A stretch of DNA of 64,000 nucleotides from Megalonaias nervosa (taxonomy: Eukaryota > Mollusca > Bivalvia > Unionida > Unionidae), in contig JAECUM010010951.1 of the NCBI GenBank assembly GCA_016617855.1, forward strand, positions 38,909 to 102,908, read 5' to 3'. The notes below the pieces were generated by a model. The model saw only the letters and a list, made by a program, of their open reading frames with translations. It was not told where the DNA came from and searched no databases. Within the stretch, counting starts at the first letter, position 1, and each line of letters begins with the position of its first letter. Below are positions 11,673 through 23,677 of the stretch, piece after piece. The position numbers and the translations under genes were made by a program.

Positions 11673-12960
11673 TCAAATTCTTGCAATGACTACCTCCTCC
11701 CTACGGATGGCTCTGTAGGAAGGATTCCATTCTCCTAGAGTTGGCTTGATCGCATGAAATTTGTTATTCACTGCATCATTCCATGATGCCTGCCACTTCT
11801 GATGTAAAGACTCTTTGATACTAGGTTTAAAATCAGTATACGGCATCTTAAATTCAGATCGGTCTAGAGATAGGGCTATTTTAGCAGAGTCATCTGCTTT
11901 TTCATTACCTTTACTACTAATATGGTTGGGTAACCAACAGTATACTATATTGTGGGAGGTACTCGACTCAATATTTTTGATGAGAATATTGCTTAATAAT
12001 GGGTTTTCCAGTTTTCTATTGTGTAGTGACTGACGTACTGATAGTGAGTCGGAGAAGATAATGCTGTTTAAAATACATTTACTTTCGATATATTGCAGAG
12101 CAAGGTCTATTGCTCTGATTTCGGCTGAAGAAAAAAACGATGTACCATTTGGTAAGCGAACTTTTGTTGTGTGTTTTCCACTAACGAAGGCTGCAGCAGC
12201 CTTTTCCTCATCCTTTGATCCATCAGTATAAATTCTTGTGTATTTTTTAAATTCGGCGAGGAGTTCATGATAAGAGTTGTGGAAGATGGAGGGGTTTGTC
12301 TCAGATCTTTTTTCATCGTGTAGCGTAAAAAGTACTTTCGGTTGTTTAAGCAGCGAAGGAGGTGTTTCGGAGATGGACGTTTTCTGAATTTTAGAAAGAT
12401 CAATTTTTATACTGTCAAGGCTCGTTGATATTCTAATGCCAAAGGAAGGTATGGTGTTTGGTGTATTTTCGTATGAGGTTTTGTATTTGGGTTGAAAAAC
12501 AGCTGAAAACGCAGGGTTCAGTGGGTTTGATCTTAATTTGAGAGCATACTGTATGGAAAGCATTTCTCTACAATGTGATGAAGGTTGCTCGTTCGCTTCA
12601 GTGAGAAGGCTTTCACATGGGGATATCTTAAATAATCGCAGAACGAGTCTTATTCCTTGATGATGAATTGGGTCAAGCATCTTCAAGTATGACTTCCTAG
12701 CTGAACCATAAACAACGCAAACATAGTCCAGTTTGGAGCGAATAAACGTTCTATATAAACTGAGGATGACTTTTTTATCAGCACCCCAGTCATTGTGCGC
12801 TACTACTTTAAGTAGATCTAGATTTTTCAAAAATTTAGCTTTCAGGTTCTTTAGGTGTGGAATAAAAGTCAGTTTTTTGTCGAATATAATACCTAAAAAC
12901 TTTGTTTTCTCAACCCCTGGTATATGTATTACGTCCAGCGGGAGTTTAGGTTCATCATGA
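11673..12960 (-). pseudogene. LINE pol: RT thumb/connection and RNase H domain
   Basis: The frame (385 aa from 12830, open a little further upstream) begins with the RT C-terminal part (SLYRTFIRSKLDYVCVVYGS, conserved LDYxxxVYGSA). It then carries an RNase H domain: YTDGSK (catalytic D), SSAEIRAIDLAL (catalytic E), IIFSDSLSVRQSL (catalytic D) and the final HISSKGNEKAD (H and D). All four acidic positions and the His are present, so the domain is intact in sequence. It would degrade RNA in RNA-DNA hybrids during retrotransposition. Confidence 0.88.
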
Positions 12961-12971
12961 TGTCCTCATAA

Positions 12972-13800
12972 CTAACAGAAATGCATACATACCGTTTTTG
13001 ATTTCGATAATTTGAAACCTTTATCATTGGCCCAATTTTGAATCTTGTTGATATTTTGCTGTAGTTGTCTTTCAATTGTATGCATGTGCTTTGATCGATA
13101 AGATATTAGAAAATCATCAACATATAAGGAGCAATCCACACCAGGAGCCAAACACTTTGTAATGCTATTAATTTTAATGTTGAAAAGCGTCACAGAAATA
13201 ATGTTGCCTTGGGTCACACCCAACTCTTGCTCGTACATATCAGAGAGGGTGGAGCCCACTTGTACCTTGAATTCTCTGTTTCAGAAAAAGTTCGATATGA
13301 AAGATGGCAGACGGCCTTTTAGACCCCGATCGTGCAGGTCATTCAGTATCCCGTATTTCCATGTCGTGTTATAGGGCTTTTCTAAATCAAAGAAAATGCT
13401 ACTAAATGTTCCTTCTTGATAAAAGCGTCGCGAATAAATGTTTCCAGTCTAACCAGATGATCATTGGTGCTACGGCCATATCGAAACCCACTTTGAAAAG
13501 GAGATATTAAATTGTTAGTTTCCAAGTACCATACAAGCCGAGAATTGGTCATTCGTTCCATTGTTTTGCACACACAGCTCGTCAGAGCAGTGGGACGATA
13601 GTTGGTAGGATCTGTGCTATCTTTACCTGGTTTGGGAAATGGTATTACTGTTGCTTCTTTCCAAATTTTTGGTACATTACCAGTAATCCATAAATCATTT
13701 AAGGTTTCCAGAAGAACTGTTAATGATGATTCTGATAGATGTTTCAAAAAACTGGTAATGTATTTCGTCAGACCCATCGGATGTATCATGGGCCTTGTTT
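12972..13800 (-). pseudogene. LINE reverse transcriptase core
   Basis: Two frames. 13789-13382 has KIWKEATVIPFPKPGKD, TNYRPTALTSCVCKTMERM and FQSGFRYGRSTNDHLVRLE (RT motifs 0-2). 13259-12972 has LGVTQGNIISVTLFNIKIN and the catalytic box as YVDDFLISY. The usual LINE box is YADD and the usual motif 4 is GxPQGS; here they are YVDD and GVTQGN. The motif with the first catalytic Asp (near 13380) falls at the frame break. DNA synthesis for target-primed reverse transcription is the family role. Confidence 0.87.
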
Positions 13801-14325
13801 AAAGCTTCCATAAACTCCAACATTGAAAACGGTTGATTATAACTTTCTGAGTTATTCGATGTGAATTTCAACCGTGTATTTTCTTTTTGATTTTTTTAAC
13901 CTTGGGAAGGCTTCTGAATACTTAGACGATGAGGAACTTTTATAGAAACTATCAGCAAGTATATTAACTATATCATGGAATTGAAATTGTTGTTGTTTTA
14001 ATTTCAGATGTCGAAAGAATTGTGTTTTCCCTTTCCATTTATTTTGCGGATCGTGTCACAAATATTTTTTTATAGAGGAACGAGAATTTAAAGTTGAAAC
14101 ATATTTTTTCCATCATGCTCTTTTACTTTCTTTAATCGTGCGGCGAGCTTTGGCCCGAACAATACAGTATTTAGTTAAATGTTTCGGGCGTTGGACGATT
14201 ATTACAATTTCTCAGTGCTTCTCGGCGTTGTTTAATGGCTTCTTTACATTCTTTGGTGAACCACGGTATTTGGGTTCTTTAACAGTTCGGTGAGGACTTG
14301 GGAATGGATTCTTCTGCAATGTCGA
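13801..14325 (-). pseudogene. LINE pol linker between EN and RT, broken
   Basis: No long frame remains; short in-frame pieces such as WFTKECKEAIKQR-like text on the minus strand near 14215-14270 fit the region between endonuclease and RT. It contains several stops. Confidence 0.45.
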
Positions 14326-15130
14326 TTAAGACATAAGTAAAAAATTGAAGAGGGTCATTGTCGTTTGAAACGGTATCCCTGTAAGCCTAGCTGTACAAAG
14401 TGTTTCAAACTTGGCCCAGTCAGCCTTCTTTAAATTCCATTGTGGAATTGCATCAGCAATTGCAGAGTGAACATTTTCAAGAGAGAGTGGAAAGTGATCA
14501 CTGCTGTGAAGTTCATCAGCGACCTTCCAATCATAGCCCAAAATCAGCGAAGGAGAGCATTTAGTCAAATCGATACAAGTGCATGTACCCATTCCTGGAT
14601 GTAAGTATGTCGGAGTTTTGGTGCTATAAAGACACAAATCGTGTCTAGAAATGAAGTCTTATACTTTTTCGCCTCTGTCACTTATATGATTTGATCCCTA
14701 TAAAATGTTATGGGCACTATAATCACTGAGTAGAACAAATGGCACAGGCAGTTGTTGAACAAGTTTGTCTAATTCATTTGATAGGTTGGTGTTTGGTGGT
14801 ATGTAAATAGAACAAAAGGTAATCACTCGATGTAGAGTGACTTTTACAGCAATGGCTTGCAAATTTGTGTTTAAAGGGATGACGCTATGATGGGCCCTAT
14901 TGTTCACAACAACAGAAACTCCTCCTGAGGCCCTGTCAACATTTTTAAAGTAGGTGTTAAAAAGAGAGTAGTTTTTAAGTGTGATGTTATCCGCATCTTT
15001 CAAGACAGTTTCCTGAAGGCATAGTACTGCAGGATGATGTTCGTTTATAAGCAGAGGAAATTAATTTATAGTTGGCTTTAAGTCCTCGACAGTTCCATTG
15101 TATGATGAAGTTCTTCATTATATGTATAAA
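14326..15130 (-). pseudogene. LINE AP-type endonuclease domain
   Basis: Pieces in order: NFIIQWNCRGLKANY near 15118 (start of EN), a QET motif near 15005 (catalytic Glu), ASGGVSVVVNNRAHHSVIPL, SIYIPPNTNLSNELDKL, VLLSDYSAHN at about 14705 (family GDFNAHN; the G-D-F-N is altered to S-D-Y-S), and SSDHFPLSL at about 14485 (catalytic SDH). At least three frames are used. The altered DFN motif suggests EN inactivation in addition to the frameshifts. Confidence 0.83.
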
Positions 15131-15592
15131 GTGGAGATTGTGGAGCTAGGTTAGATATTTCGCGGGGGCTATCTATGTGGTTATTTCTGTGAAGGAAGTA
15201 CTGGGATGAATGTTTGGTGGTAGGTCTGGAGCCACCTTGAGCACATGGAGCAGCTTCTTCTGCATCCATGTCCTCAATATCTCCAAACCTATTATAGAGT
15301 TTTATGGTGTCATCTGACCCCTTTTGCTGCCCATTTCCTTGAGATCTTGTTTTACTCTTTGGTGATTTCGGTGGTGGGGTATTATTGAAAGTTGTTTGAG
15401 TAGATACCGTGTTTTCTGTGCTTGGTAATGTGGTGTGTTAGAACTTGATGGTGAATCGGGTGCGTTGGTCTAAGTTTTAGCGTCCTTCGTTGTTTTGGGA
15501 TTGTTTGTCACTACAGTAAAGAAGGCTGGGCCAGGAAATGATGTTGCATCCTGTAAAAGCTTTCTGGCCTCTGGATAGGAAATGTTAAAAGT

Positions 15593-16445
15593 CTACTTTA
15601 CCCTTTGTATTTCCTTTTCTTTCTTCCATGTTTCACAATCCTTAGAATTGGCTTGGTGCTCCTTGCCACAGCTGACGCAATGCGGAGTAGCTCTACACTC
15701 GGATTCCCGATGTGAATGGTCTCCGCATCGGCCACATACTTGACTTTTTGAGTCTTTATCTTCAAGATGGCCATATTTCTGACACCTATAGCATCGAAGT
15801 GTGTTCGGTATGTATATCTCGACCTTAACTTGCAAAATGCCAACTTTGACCACTCTCGGTACTGTTGGCTTGTTGAAGGTGAGTACAATGGTGTTGGTGT
15901 CTTGCAAAAAGTTGTTACGTTTAATACGTATTCTACGGACTGCAGTGACACCTTCATTTTTCAGCACTTCGATGATATCTGTGTCGCTGACTCCAGCCAA
16001 GTCACGGCAGCGAATCACGCCTTTGGACGTATTGAGTGTTGTTTGAGAGAATGATGTTATTGGAATATCAAAGAAAGTGTTCATTTTCTGAATATTTTCT
16101 GTTTGTCCTCGTCGCTCACACTCAACCAGAAGGCAGCCCGATTTTAACTTGTTTACACTTTTTGGCATGCCGATTGATCCAGTAATGGTATTTTCTAAAA
16201 CAAACGGAAGGAGTAAAGCAAGAATCTTTTGATTGTATTACCATGAAGTGTGGGAATGACTCCATACTACATGGTTCGTCATCCGAGCCAGATAAAGTTT
16301 TCGTTCGTTTGTATTGATGTTTTTGGGAATTCTCCATGTTCGTTTGGTTACAATTCAGCACCCATTCTCCCCGCCCACCACGGAGCCCAACAAGGGGACA
16401 CTTTTCAAGTGTCATGGATACACAGATGTTATACTCAGTAGGCAA
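15593..16445 (-). pseudogene. LINE ORF1: gag-like nucleic-acid-binding protein
   Basis: The N-terminal part lies in one frame (MENSQKHQYKRTKTLSGSDD at about 16335) and the rest in another from 16168. Three zinc knuckles are visible. The first is CYRCQKYGH, with the last Cys replaced by Asp; the second, CGRCGDHSHRESEC, is a perfect CCHC; the third, CVSCGKEHQANSKDC, has altered spacing. It binds the element RNA in the family. The region 15592-15140 continues as low-complexity Ser/Pro/Thr-rich sequence with stops, likely the ORF1 tail. Confidence 0.82.
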
Positions 16446-16960
16446 ATCACCTCCTGATTCATCCCGTAAGATATACTCAGTCGGTAAAACGACCTCCTGA
16501 TTAACCCATTAAGCCACCGCCTTCTAGGAAGTCTTCCAAGAGTTGGAAAAGGGACAGACTGCAGGGACAACGATGGTATGAAGAGAGATGCAAGGAGAAA
16601 GATAAAGACAGTGAGCGAGGAAATAAAGGCTTCCTAGGGCTCGGCATGACCAGCCGATTTGTCGAGACCGGGCCCATCCCTACCACCCGTCTAGAAGAAG
16701 TAGAGGCCAAAGCAATGTATTACATCGGAAAGCCTCTGCTCAACTACCAGGATCCTTTCCTCCCCCCGACAAAGGACGCAACCCACGGCAAACAGGTTGC
16801 CTCTACTTATTCGCCTTTTACGACACGCAGCGAGGACACGTCGGGGCAATTCCACAACCACAGACCAGCAGGGGATGTTGGGCTGGACAAATCGTCCGCG
16901 TGCCCAAAGGCAAATATAGTGATGATGTACACTCAATATATACAATACATGGGAAATAGA
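16446..16960 (-). other. Probable LINE 5' leader
   Basis: GC-richer than its surroundings. A repeated phrase 'tcactcagtcggtaaaacgacctcctgatt'-type occurs twice at about 16436-16505. The minus strand includes gtcctcgctgcgtgtcgtaa followed by aaggcg, a string I associate with 5' ends of related LINEs. The boundary is uncertain. Confidence 0.45.
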
Positions 16961-17044
16961 AAAAATAGCAACAAATTCCACAACTTCATGTTGTTCACGC
17001 ACACATTCGGTGATTAATATTTTATATACTATGCCAGTAATGTT

Positions 17045-17345
17045 ATGCCTACCATGCACATCTGTACTATTTTGTTGCTCATCGCGTTATGCCTGCCAAG
17101 TCATCTGTACTGTTTTGTAGTTAATCGTGTTATGACTGTCAAGTCAACTGTACTATTTCGTAGTTCATCGTGTTATGCCTGCCAAGTCATCTGTACTATT
17201 TTTAGTTACTCGTGTTATGCCTGCCAAGTCATCTGTACTATTTTTAGTTACTCGTGTTATGCCTGCCAAGTCATCTGTACTATTTTTAATTTATCGTGTT
17301 ATGCTTGCCAATTCATCTGTACTATTTTGCAGTTCACCTTGTCAT
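17045..17345. repeat. 42-bp minisatellite, about 7 copies
   Basis: The unit begins tcgtgttatgcctgccaagt and continues through ctgtactatttttagttac. The copies at 17165-17290 are nearly identical; outer copies are diverged. Because 42 is a multiple of 3, open frames with a CYACQVICTI-type repeat run through it, but these are artefacts. Confidence 0.93.
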
Positions 17346-18210
17346 CTTGAGCATATTGAAGTACATCATGGCATTTCTCACCCACTGCATCTCCAACACA
17401 TGTATTTTAATCCATGCAATGTGTAATTTCAGATAATTAGGAAGGACCTATATGCTTCAAGGATATTTATTGAAATGTCACGGTATGTGAATCATAGTCC
17501 ATTTGGTGTCCCTTAATTGATAAGCAAAAAGAAAATGTCTTCTTCAAATTATTTTTCCCTTTTTAGTCATTATTCCTTGAAATATGTCCACACGATTTCA
17601 CACGAGAACAGCAGACATAAAAGATTGTAATTAATTAACACTGGTGTGATCATCGAGATTACATTGGTATAAATATTTAATCAACCGATACTGGAAAAAT
17701 AATTTAATTTTATTACAATTTCCAAGCCTTTACCAAAACATGAAAAAGTTCAAAACATTGAAACTAAAAAATGATATTTCTCTTAATAGCTTATCAATAA
17801 TTTAAATGTTTGTCCGCATTTTATATAATGGAAATTGATAGTTTTCCTTTCGCAACCCATATCACCAGAAAGTTACATTTACTTTCATAGTCATATGGAG
17901 GAGTAATTTATAGTTATCACAGGAATACATGTAATGTGTTGTGGTGTTTTACCAATTACATTTGTCTATTGCTTACACTTATGACTAAATCATGTGCTAC
18001 TAGTTGTTTGTACTAAGAATGCTTATGTTCTTCATGTATTTTGATACCATGCTATGATGCATACGCCAGCAAGCTACCATGTTAAACCACGTAACAAATA
18101 TGACGCGATTGACATGGATCAACTCCTGTGTTTTAAAACTCATTTACATGAATGTTGATATCTCCGATCGACACTTTTACATTAATTATCAAGCGTGACA
18201 AAACCAGGTG

Positions 18211-18215
<5 letters not shown>
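17346..18215. other. AT-rich intergenic, nothing recognised
   Basis: No long ORF, repeat or tRNA-like sequence seen. Confidence 0.5.
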
Positions 18216-18298
<83 letters not shown>

Positions 18299-18312
18299 GT
18301 GTGTGTGTGTGT
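18216..18312. repeat. (TA)n followed by (TG)n
   Basis: TA repeat to about 18296, then a short TG tract. Confidence 0.97.
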
Positions 18313-18413
18313 ATGTGTATGCATGTTTGAAGCGATGTTATATTATTTGCTTATATTTATATGCCTAAGCTACAAAGCAAGTGTACATAACAGAAGTTTC
18401 CATTGTTATAGTT

Positions 18414-18690
18414 AAGAGGAGGTTTCCATTAATATTTTCATGTGGATGTTTCCATTTGTATAATTATGTGGAAATTTGCATTAATATGATTATGTGGAAG
18501 TTTCCATTGTTATAATTATATGGAAGTTTCAATTGTTATAATTATGTGGACGTTTCCATTGATATCATTATGTGGAAGTTTCTATTGGTATAATTATGTG
18601 GAAGTTTCTGATGATGTAATTATGTGGAAGTTACCATTGGTATAATTATGTGGAAGTTACCATTGGTATAATTATGTGGAACGTGACGTT
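18414..18690. repeat. 26-bp minisatellite, about 10 copies
   Basis: The unit is close to aattatgtggaagtttccat plus tggtat; copies differ mainly at the ccattggtat end. Confidence 0.92.
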
Positions 18691-19760
18691 AATTTCCTAG
18701 GCTTATCTTTATGTGCCTCAGTGTTCAAGCATAGTGGGTCATTGAAACCCATGTGACCTCAACTGAGCTGCTTGGATAACCAAGTTTAGGTCAAGTGTGA
18801 AAAAAGTCCCCATGTTGCTCCCTGCTACTGAAATGTTTGCACAATTACGGAACTTCAACACACTTTTTAAGTATTGTTTGTGTGAAGAGGTATTTCAAGT
18901 ATTATTTCATTGAATAAGTATACAATATTTATCAACAACTAACACACATGAAAATTGGGACGTAACATACATTCTCAGTGGTACGTTATCAACTTCATAG
19001 TTTGTAGATTGTGGCTGATTTATAGGAAACTAGAAAAATTTAATCTTTATTGGTTCACTGATCTACGGTATATAGTCTTTGGATAATGTCGTTGGGTCAT
19101 GAAGTCGTTGTGTTTGACTTGTTATGCCATTTATTCGCTATTTTTAATTATTTTTTATATTTTGAAGCACTTATCGCATATCCTGGTCCGTGTTAGAGGA
19201 AGAATTCAGTTTCAGTTTCAGGTTTATTGGGTAACTAAGACTACATCCAAACTGACAACTCGATCGACCTGTCGATAAACTTCCCGTCACAATAAATTGC
19301 CAGCGAATCCAATCGCTAGCTTGGTGTAAGTAAAAACGTAAATATGCTTGATAGGAAATTTATACCAATGTAGCTTTTGTTACGTAAAGGATACAATTTT
19401 AATTCCGTCTAACACTGACATTAGTTGTTAAAATCTGCGGAATCAGGCACCATCTAGTTAAAGGTTAGGTATCAGTCACTACATAAATCGCTTCAAAAAT
19501 GTTTGAATGAAATAGTTAAGCAGCAAGTATGTCGCTGTTATCGTATTTCCACGAGGTCAGTTCAGGTCAATGATTTTTTTTTTTTCAAAGTGGTAATTAC
19601 AGGAACAATATTTGGCATTCCTACATAATTCTCCATAAATGGTTTTTAAAGAGATAATTTGATTACTTTGCTATTCATTCTTTGTAGAAAAGTAGACAAC
19701 ATTAAAAGGTAGCAGTAGCCAATATTTCATTAACGGACTAATTGTTATTTCCGGTACATC
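18691..19760. other. AT-rich intergenic, nothing recognised
   Basis: Contains a short poly-T (19570-19586). No supported ORF. Confidence 0.5.
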
Positions 19761-19819
19761 TAATGTTTAGGCGTAGTAACCTGTGGCACAGGTTTGCAGT
19801 GCGCAGGCGCCGGTCTTAC

Positions 19820-19930
19820 AGCATGTTCGTTGCAAAGTGATGAAGCACAACACTCGAAATATTCGTAGTTGTCCCCATACACAGATACTTTGCCCTGACT
19901 GGTCTGCTGTTTCTGGTATCCATCACATTC
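19820..19930 (-). CDS. LU (Ly6/uPAR) domain, third exon, isolated copy
   Basis: The acceptor tctttttacatctcag precedes GAA TGT GAT. The exon reads ECDGYQKQQTSQGK... and ends with FECCASSLCNEHA; a strong donor (gtaaga) follows at 19819. CC-x4-CN is the hallmark end of a three-finger LU domain. It begins in phase 0 like the other two LU third exons in this window (32780, 47683). Using this donor it would end in phase 0, unlike the others (phase 1). If unspliced the frame continues to a stop near 19750, so it may instead be the terminal exon. Matching first and second exons were not located upstream. A secreted or GPI-anchored role is the family norm; the function here is unknown. Confidence 0.7.
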
Positions 19931-20639
19931 CTGAGATGTAAAAAGACCATCTAAATAAGCCTGTTTATTTGTTTTGTTTCATTCAGTCATTTTAGTCGAT
20001 TTTTTATGGACAGCTGTATATTTCACATAGTAGACAATATTGATGGAAGGGTGATTGATAACAAATATAATTTTGACAACTTTCCAAACACCCTTACCAA
20101 GAATAAACGCCCATCACATTTTCAATTTTTAGCTTGACTTTATATATTTTCAGTTAGCACCAATTACAGTCCAAACCAGCATTTTCTCGTGATTGTTTCA
20201 CCGTCAAGAACAGAATCAACATTGTGTGAATACTGCACCGTGACAACTTCATATATTCATAATGAAAAAGTCGTAGACATGAAGTACTTGCCTAGTTAGG
20301 TCAAAATCAAACTTGGCCCAAATCATTTTAATTTTTCACAAATGTGTGAGTTGATATATAGATTTTATTTGACAATTTCCGTTGTATATTGCCATATACG
20401 AACGTAAACGTATTTTATAATAAAACCACCCGCACTTACGCGCATGCGTAGAAAGAGACGAAAATGAGACTTTTGAAATCACAAACAATAATCTAAAAGA
20501 ACACTCATGCATTGTTTACTTGCACACTTTACACACTGTCTTATTAGATCTTGACACAATATTAAAGTTCTTCTGCAGCTGAACAATTTGCTCCAACGAA
20601 AATTTCTAATTGTCTAATGAAGTTTTAAATGAAATAAGG

Positions 20640-21700
20640 AAGTTTGAATTACATATCAACGGGGTAAGAAACAGCAAAATGCATATGCTGATACAGTAAA
20701 GGAGTTTAAAATACTCTGTGGACCTCGAAGTCTAAAGTTTATGATTACTGGTAACGTAAGATTCCGTTCAGTACTTGACGATCTTAGTTCGTTATGTTCG
20801 GATATACGATCTGGAGAAAGGTCGTTTAGAGACTTGTATGTCATGATTCCTTCAAATCGCAGATTGCATTTACGTGGTATACATCAGAACAACATATTAG
20901 TGAGAGTTGCAATATGAAGTCTGAGAACTCTGGAAATTATCAATCCTGGACACATTATATTTTGATATGTTTTCTCAGATCGTACATCCGTAGTCTAACA
21001 GAGAATTATACATCAAAAAAAAGAAAAGTTCAAGTGACTTGGGCAGAAGAATATTTGGACACGAATACTAATAGATACGGCTTTTGGTGATTATTAGGTG
21101 ATCACTACGTTAATTCCAGCAAAGGAGTTCATCGGTGTAGACACCACGAATATTCGCTTTTGCTTCATAACCGTAGCAAATATGATCCTAAGAGTGAGAA
21201 GCAAGTCTATGTCAGTAGTTAGGAGCCGTATTGGTCTGATTGTAGCACAGGTCGTTTTTGATACATTCATATGCAATGTTTTTAACACCAAATAGAAAAG
21301 ACGTTGAGAACGACTTAATCAAATTTAAAGTTTGTGTTCGCTGGAGCTGAGATATTTATCAAATGTTGTAGTGTACTATCGTCTGCGAAGAGACCAGTGC
21401 TCGAGTGCACTCAATACATAGGTAAATCGTTTATTAACAGTAGAAAAAGGAGAGGCTGTAAATTGAGCATTGGAGAACGCCACTAATGATATGGTCCAAA
21501 TCAGAAGATCCTTTCCTCATGCACAGAAGTGCTGTGCTCTCTTAGCGAGGTACGACTCGAGACAAGAAAATGAGTTTGAAGAAAACCTAAAGGCTGATAT
21601 TTTCTTGATGAGCAGCGAATGGTGACCTAAATCGAATGGTTTTTAAAACAAAGATTTATCCACTCAAAATGGCTAGTCGCCTTGGTCAATGCCTTTCGTC
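20640..21700 (-). mobile_element. Old LINE (L2/CR1-like) reverse transcriptase fragment
   Basis: On the minus strand, FDLGHHSLLIKKISAFRF...LESYLAKRAQ (about 21680-21540) matches the RT segment AFDTVDHxxLLxKL...W..SYLxxR. A degraded GVPQGS region and FADDSTL follow (about 21380, catalytic box). Further down, FEGIMTYKSLNDLSPDRISE (about 20845) matches the C-terminal YKxLNGLAPxYL region. Several stops. The 3' end near 20640 lacks a clear tail. Confidence 0.72.
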
Positions 21701-22074
21701 AAGTCAGTTTGACACGAATACTTTGTCAGAAAACTGTGAATTATGGAAGAGTTTGTATTTGTTTGAATATTTGAAAAGATGTTTGGTGACATGTTGTTCG
21801 ATATATTTTTCTAAAATAATGGTATAACATATATGAGTCAATGGTACAGTTGGTCATTATTTTCATTTCCCTTATGGATTCCGAAACTATGCCTAACTGC
21901 AATTACTAAGAATAGTTTTCAGACGTGATACTACACTTATGTGTATCTATCATTGAATCAGATGTTGCTATATAAATACATGAATTAAAATATATGGATC
22001 GTTATATGAATGCATTGTATAATCAAAATTCCATGAATATGATATTACTCTGGCCTTGTCTTTGTAGATATAGC

Positions 22075-22385
22075 ATGTATGTATGTATGTATGTATGTAT
22101 GTATGTATGTATGTACGTACGTACGGGTGTATGTATGAATGTATGTATTTAAGTATGTATGCATGCATGCTCGATGTATGTATGTATGTATGTATGTATG
22201 TATGTATGTATGCATGCATGCATACATGCTCGATATATGTATCGAGCATGCATGTATGCATGCATACATGCTCGATATATGTATCGAGCATGTATGCATG
22301 CATGCATGCATGCTCGATATATGTACATACGTACGTACGTACGTATGTATGTACGTATGTATTTAGGTAGGTAGGTAAGTATGAA
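22075..22385. repeat. (GTAT)n/(GCAT)n array with nested palindromes
   Basis: Mixed TATG, CATG and TACG tetranucleotides. Inside are two copies of the palindrome tgctcgatatatgtatcgag plus ca at about 22228-22290, and further half copies at 22168 and 22311. The Met/Tyr/Val/Cys/Ile-His repeat ORFs on both strands are artefacts. Confidence 0.95.
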
Positions 22386-23620
22386 TGCATATATTACTAT
22401 CTTTAGATACTTGCCGTTTTCTGCATGCATCCCGTGTTGTAAAAACAATAATTGTTATTCAATTCTGTTGCGTCCAAACGTCCAAGGAAACAAACCTAAG
22501 AAACAAATAAGTTAAGATTTCTGTTGTATGCAGACAAAGGCGGGTATTACCTCTTAATAATATTTCATATTTAGCCGCACTGCTGCATTATTAGGATACT
22601 CTACAAATGTATTCATGCAATTTCATTCAATTTTTTAATTGTCTTTGCAGTCTTCTCTCAGCACGTAATAAAACCCAAATAACGATATAATATCCATTTG
22701 GAGGTTTCATAGTGTCTTGACTTGTAACAGTCTTCAGAATAATTTAAATTCTCAAATTAATCCAGATACAAATAGCTGCCACTCCTACTATTACTACATG
22801 AACTACAACCACAAGACCTACAACCACTATAGCTACTACCACCACAAAATAACAACAACACGGTCAACAACAAGCCCTACTACTATTACAACAAGAACAT
22901 TAACTATAACAAGAACAGCAACTACTTCAAAATAATAAGAAAAACACCACCAACAACAGCAACAACTACTACTACTACTGCTACTGCTGATGCAGGTGCA
23001 AATCTTGATTCATCATCTTCGAGTGGAACGAAGAAGAAGAAGAAGATGTAGCTAATCAAGGCGAGAAGACAACGGCAGCACGAGGAAAAATTATAGCTTC
23101 AATTAAACAGCAGAATCAGCAATAACGACAACATGAGCAATAATAATAATGACAACAATTAAAATGCTGATTTGTTTATGTTGGTATAACGTTTTGTGGT
23201 TTAGGGATAAATGGTATTTTTGTTGATACTTATATAATTCATAGGTTGATGAAGAGGTCATATTGCTTTCAACAGAAGATTCATATTTCCTTTCGATCTT
23301 TAAATCCGCCATTTGAAGCAAGCACGAAATCGCCTTTCAAAATCTGTATCCCACAAAACGTGGGACTTTATACTGCTATTACTACTAATGCTACTACTAC
23401 TCCTACTACTACTAATAATATTACACCCATTATCATCATCATTATCATAATCATCTACAGGACAAAAGTTCATTATCTTTGTTCCCTGAAAACACGTTTT
23501 ATCCGGAAAATAGGTTTACCTGGTAAACGATACTGGTATAAAGAACAAAAGTAAACTAGCTAAAGAGGTCTGGCTGAATGAAAAGAATGGATAAATTCTA
23601 TTCATACAATGGATATTGTA
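22386..23620. other. Trinucleotide-rich low-complexity stretch
   Basis: From about 22780 to 23460 the sequence drifts through ACT, ACA, AAC, GAA and AAT triplets, giving Thr/Tyr/Asn/His-rich chance ORFs. No domain. Confidence 0.6.
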
Positions 23621-23624
23621 TTTT

Positions 23625-23677
23625 AATAATAATAATAATAATAATAATAATGATAATAATAATAATAATAATAATAG
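23625..23677. repeat. (AAT)n microsatellite
   Basis: AAT repeats with one TGAT interruption. Confidence 0.95.

Larger units (their letters stand above)
11117..16960 (-). mobile_element. Nearly full-length I/Nimb-like non-LTR retrotransposon
   Basis: Reading right to left, the layout is: a possible 5' leader (about 16960-16450, containing a gtcgtaaaaggcgaataa segment), ORF1 with zinc knuckles, AP-type endonuclease, reverse transcriptase, RNase H, C-terminal zinc motif, and a 3' UTR ending in ggcgctaaatagcctaacag...and an (AATG/AATC)-like tail at about 11117-11140. RNase H behind RT and CCHC knuckles in ORF1 place it in the I superfamily. Nimb, described from molluscs, is my best guess within that group. 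All ORFs are broken by frameshifts, so it is dead but fairly young, as long frames survive. The components are listed separately. Confidence 0.85.

Noticed and set aside
20140..20300. Candidate LU second exon upstream of the 19.9-kb exon (ITRKCW text, minus strand)
   Set aside because: Only one Cys at a fitting place, the donor gives phase 2, and the length is not 72 bp.
22075..22385. CRISPR-like array of palindromic repeats
   Set aside because: Repeats are tetranucleotide-based without unique spacers, and the genome is clearly eukaryotic.
21968..22448. Tyr/His/Met/Cys repeat ORFs on both strands
   Set aside because: Produced by tetranucleotide repeats in all frames.
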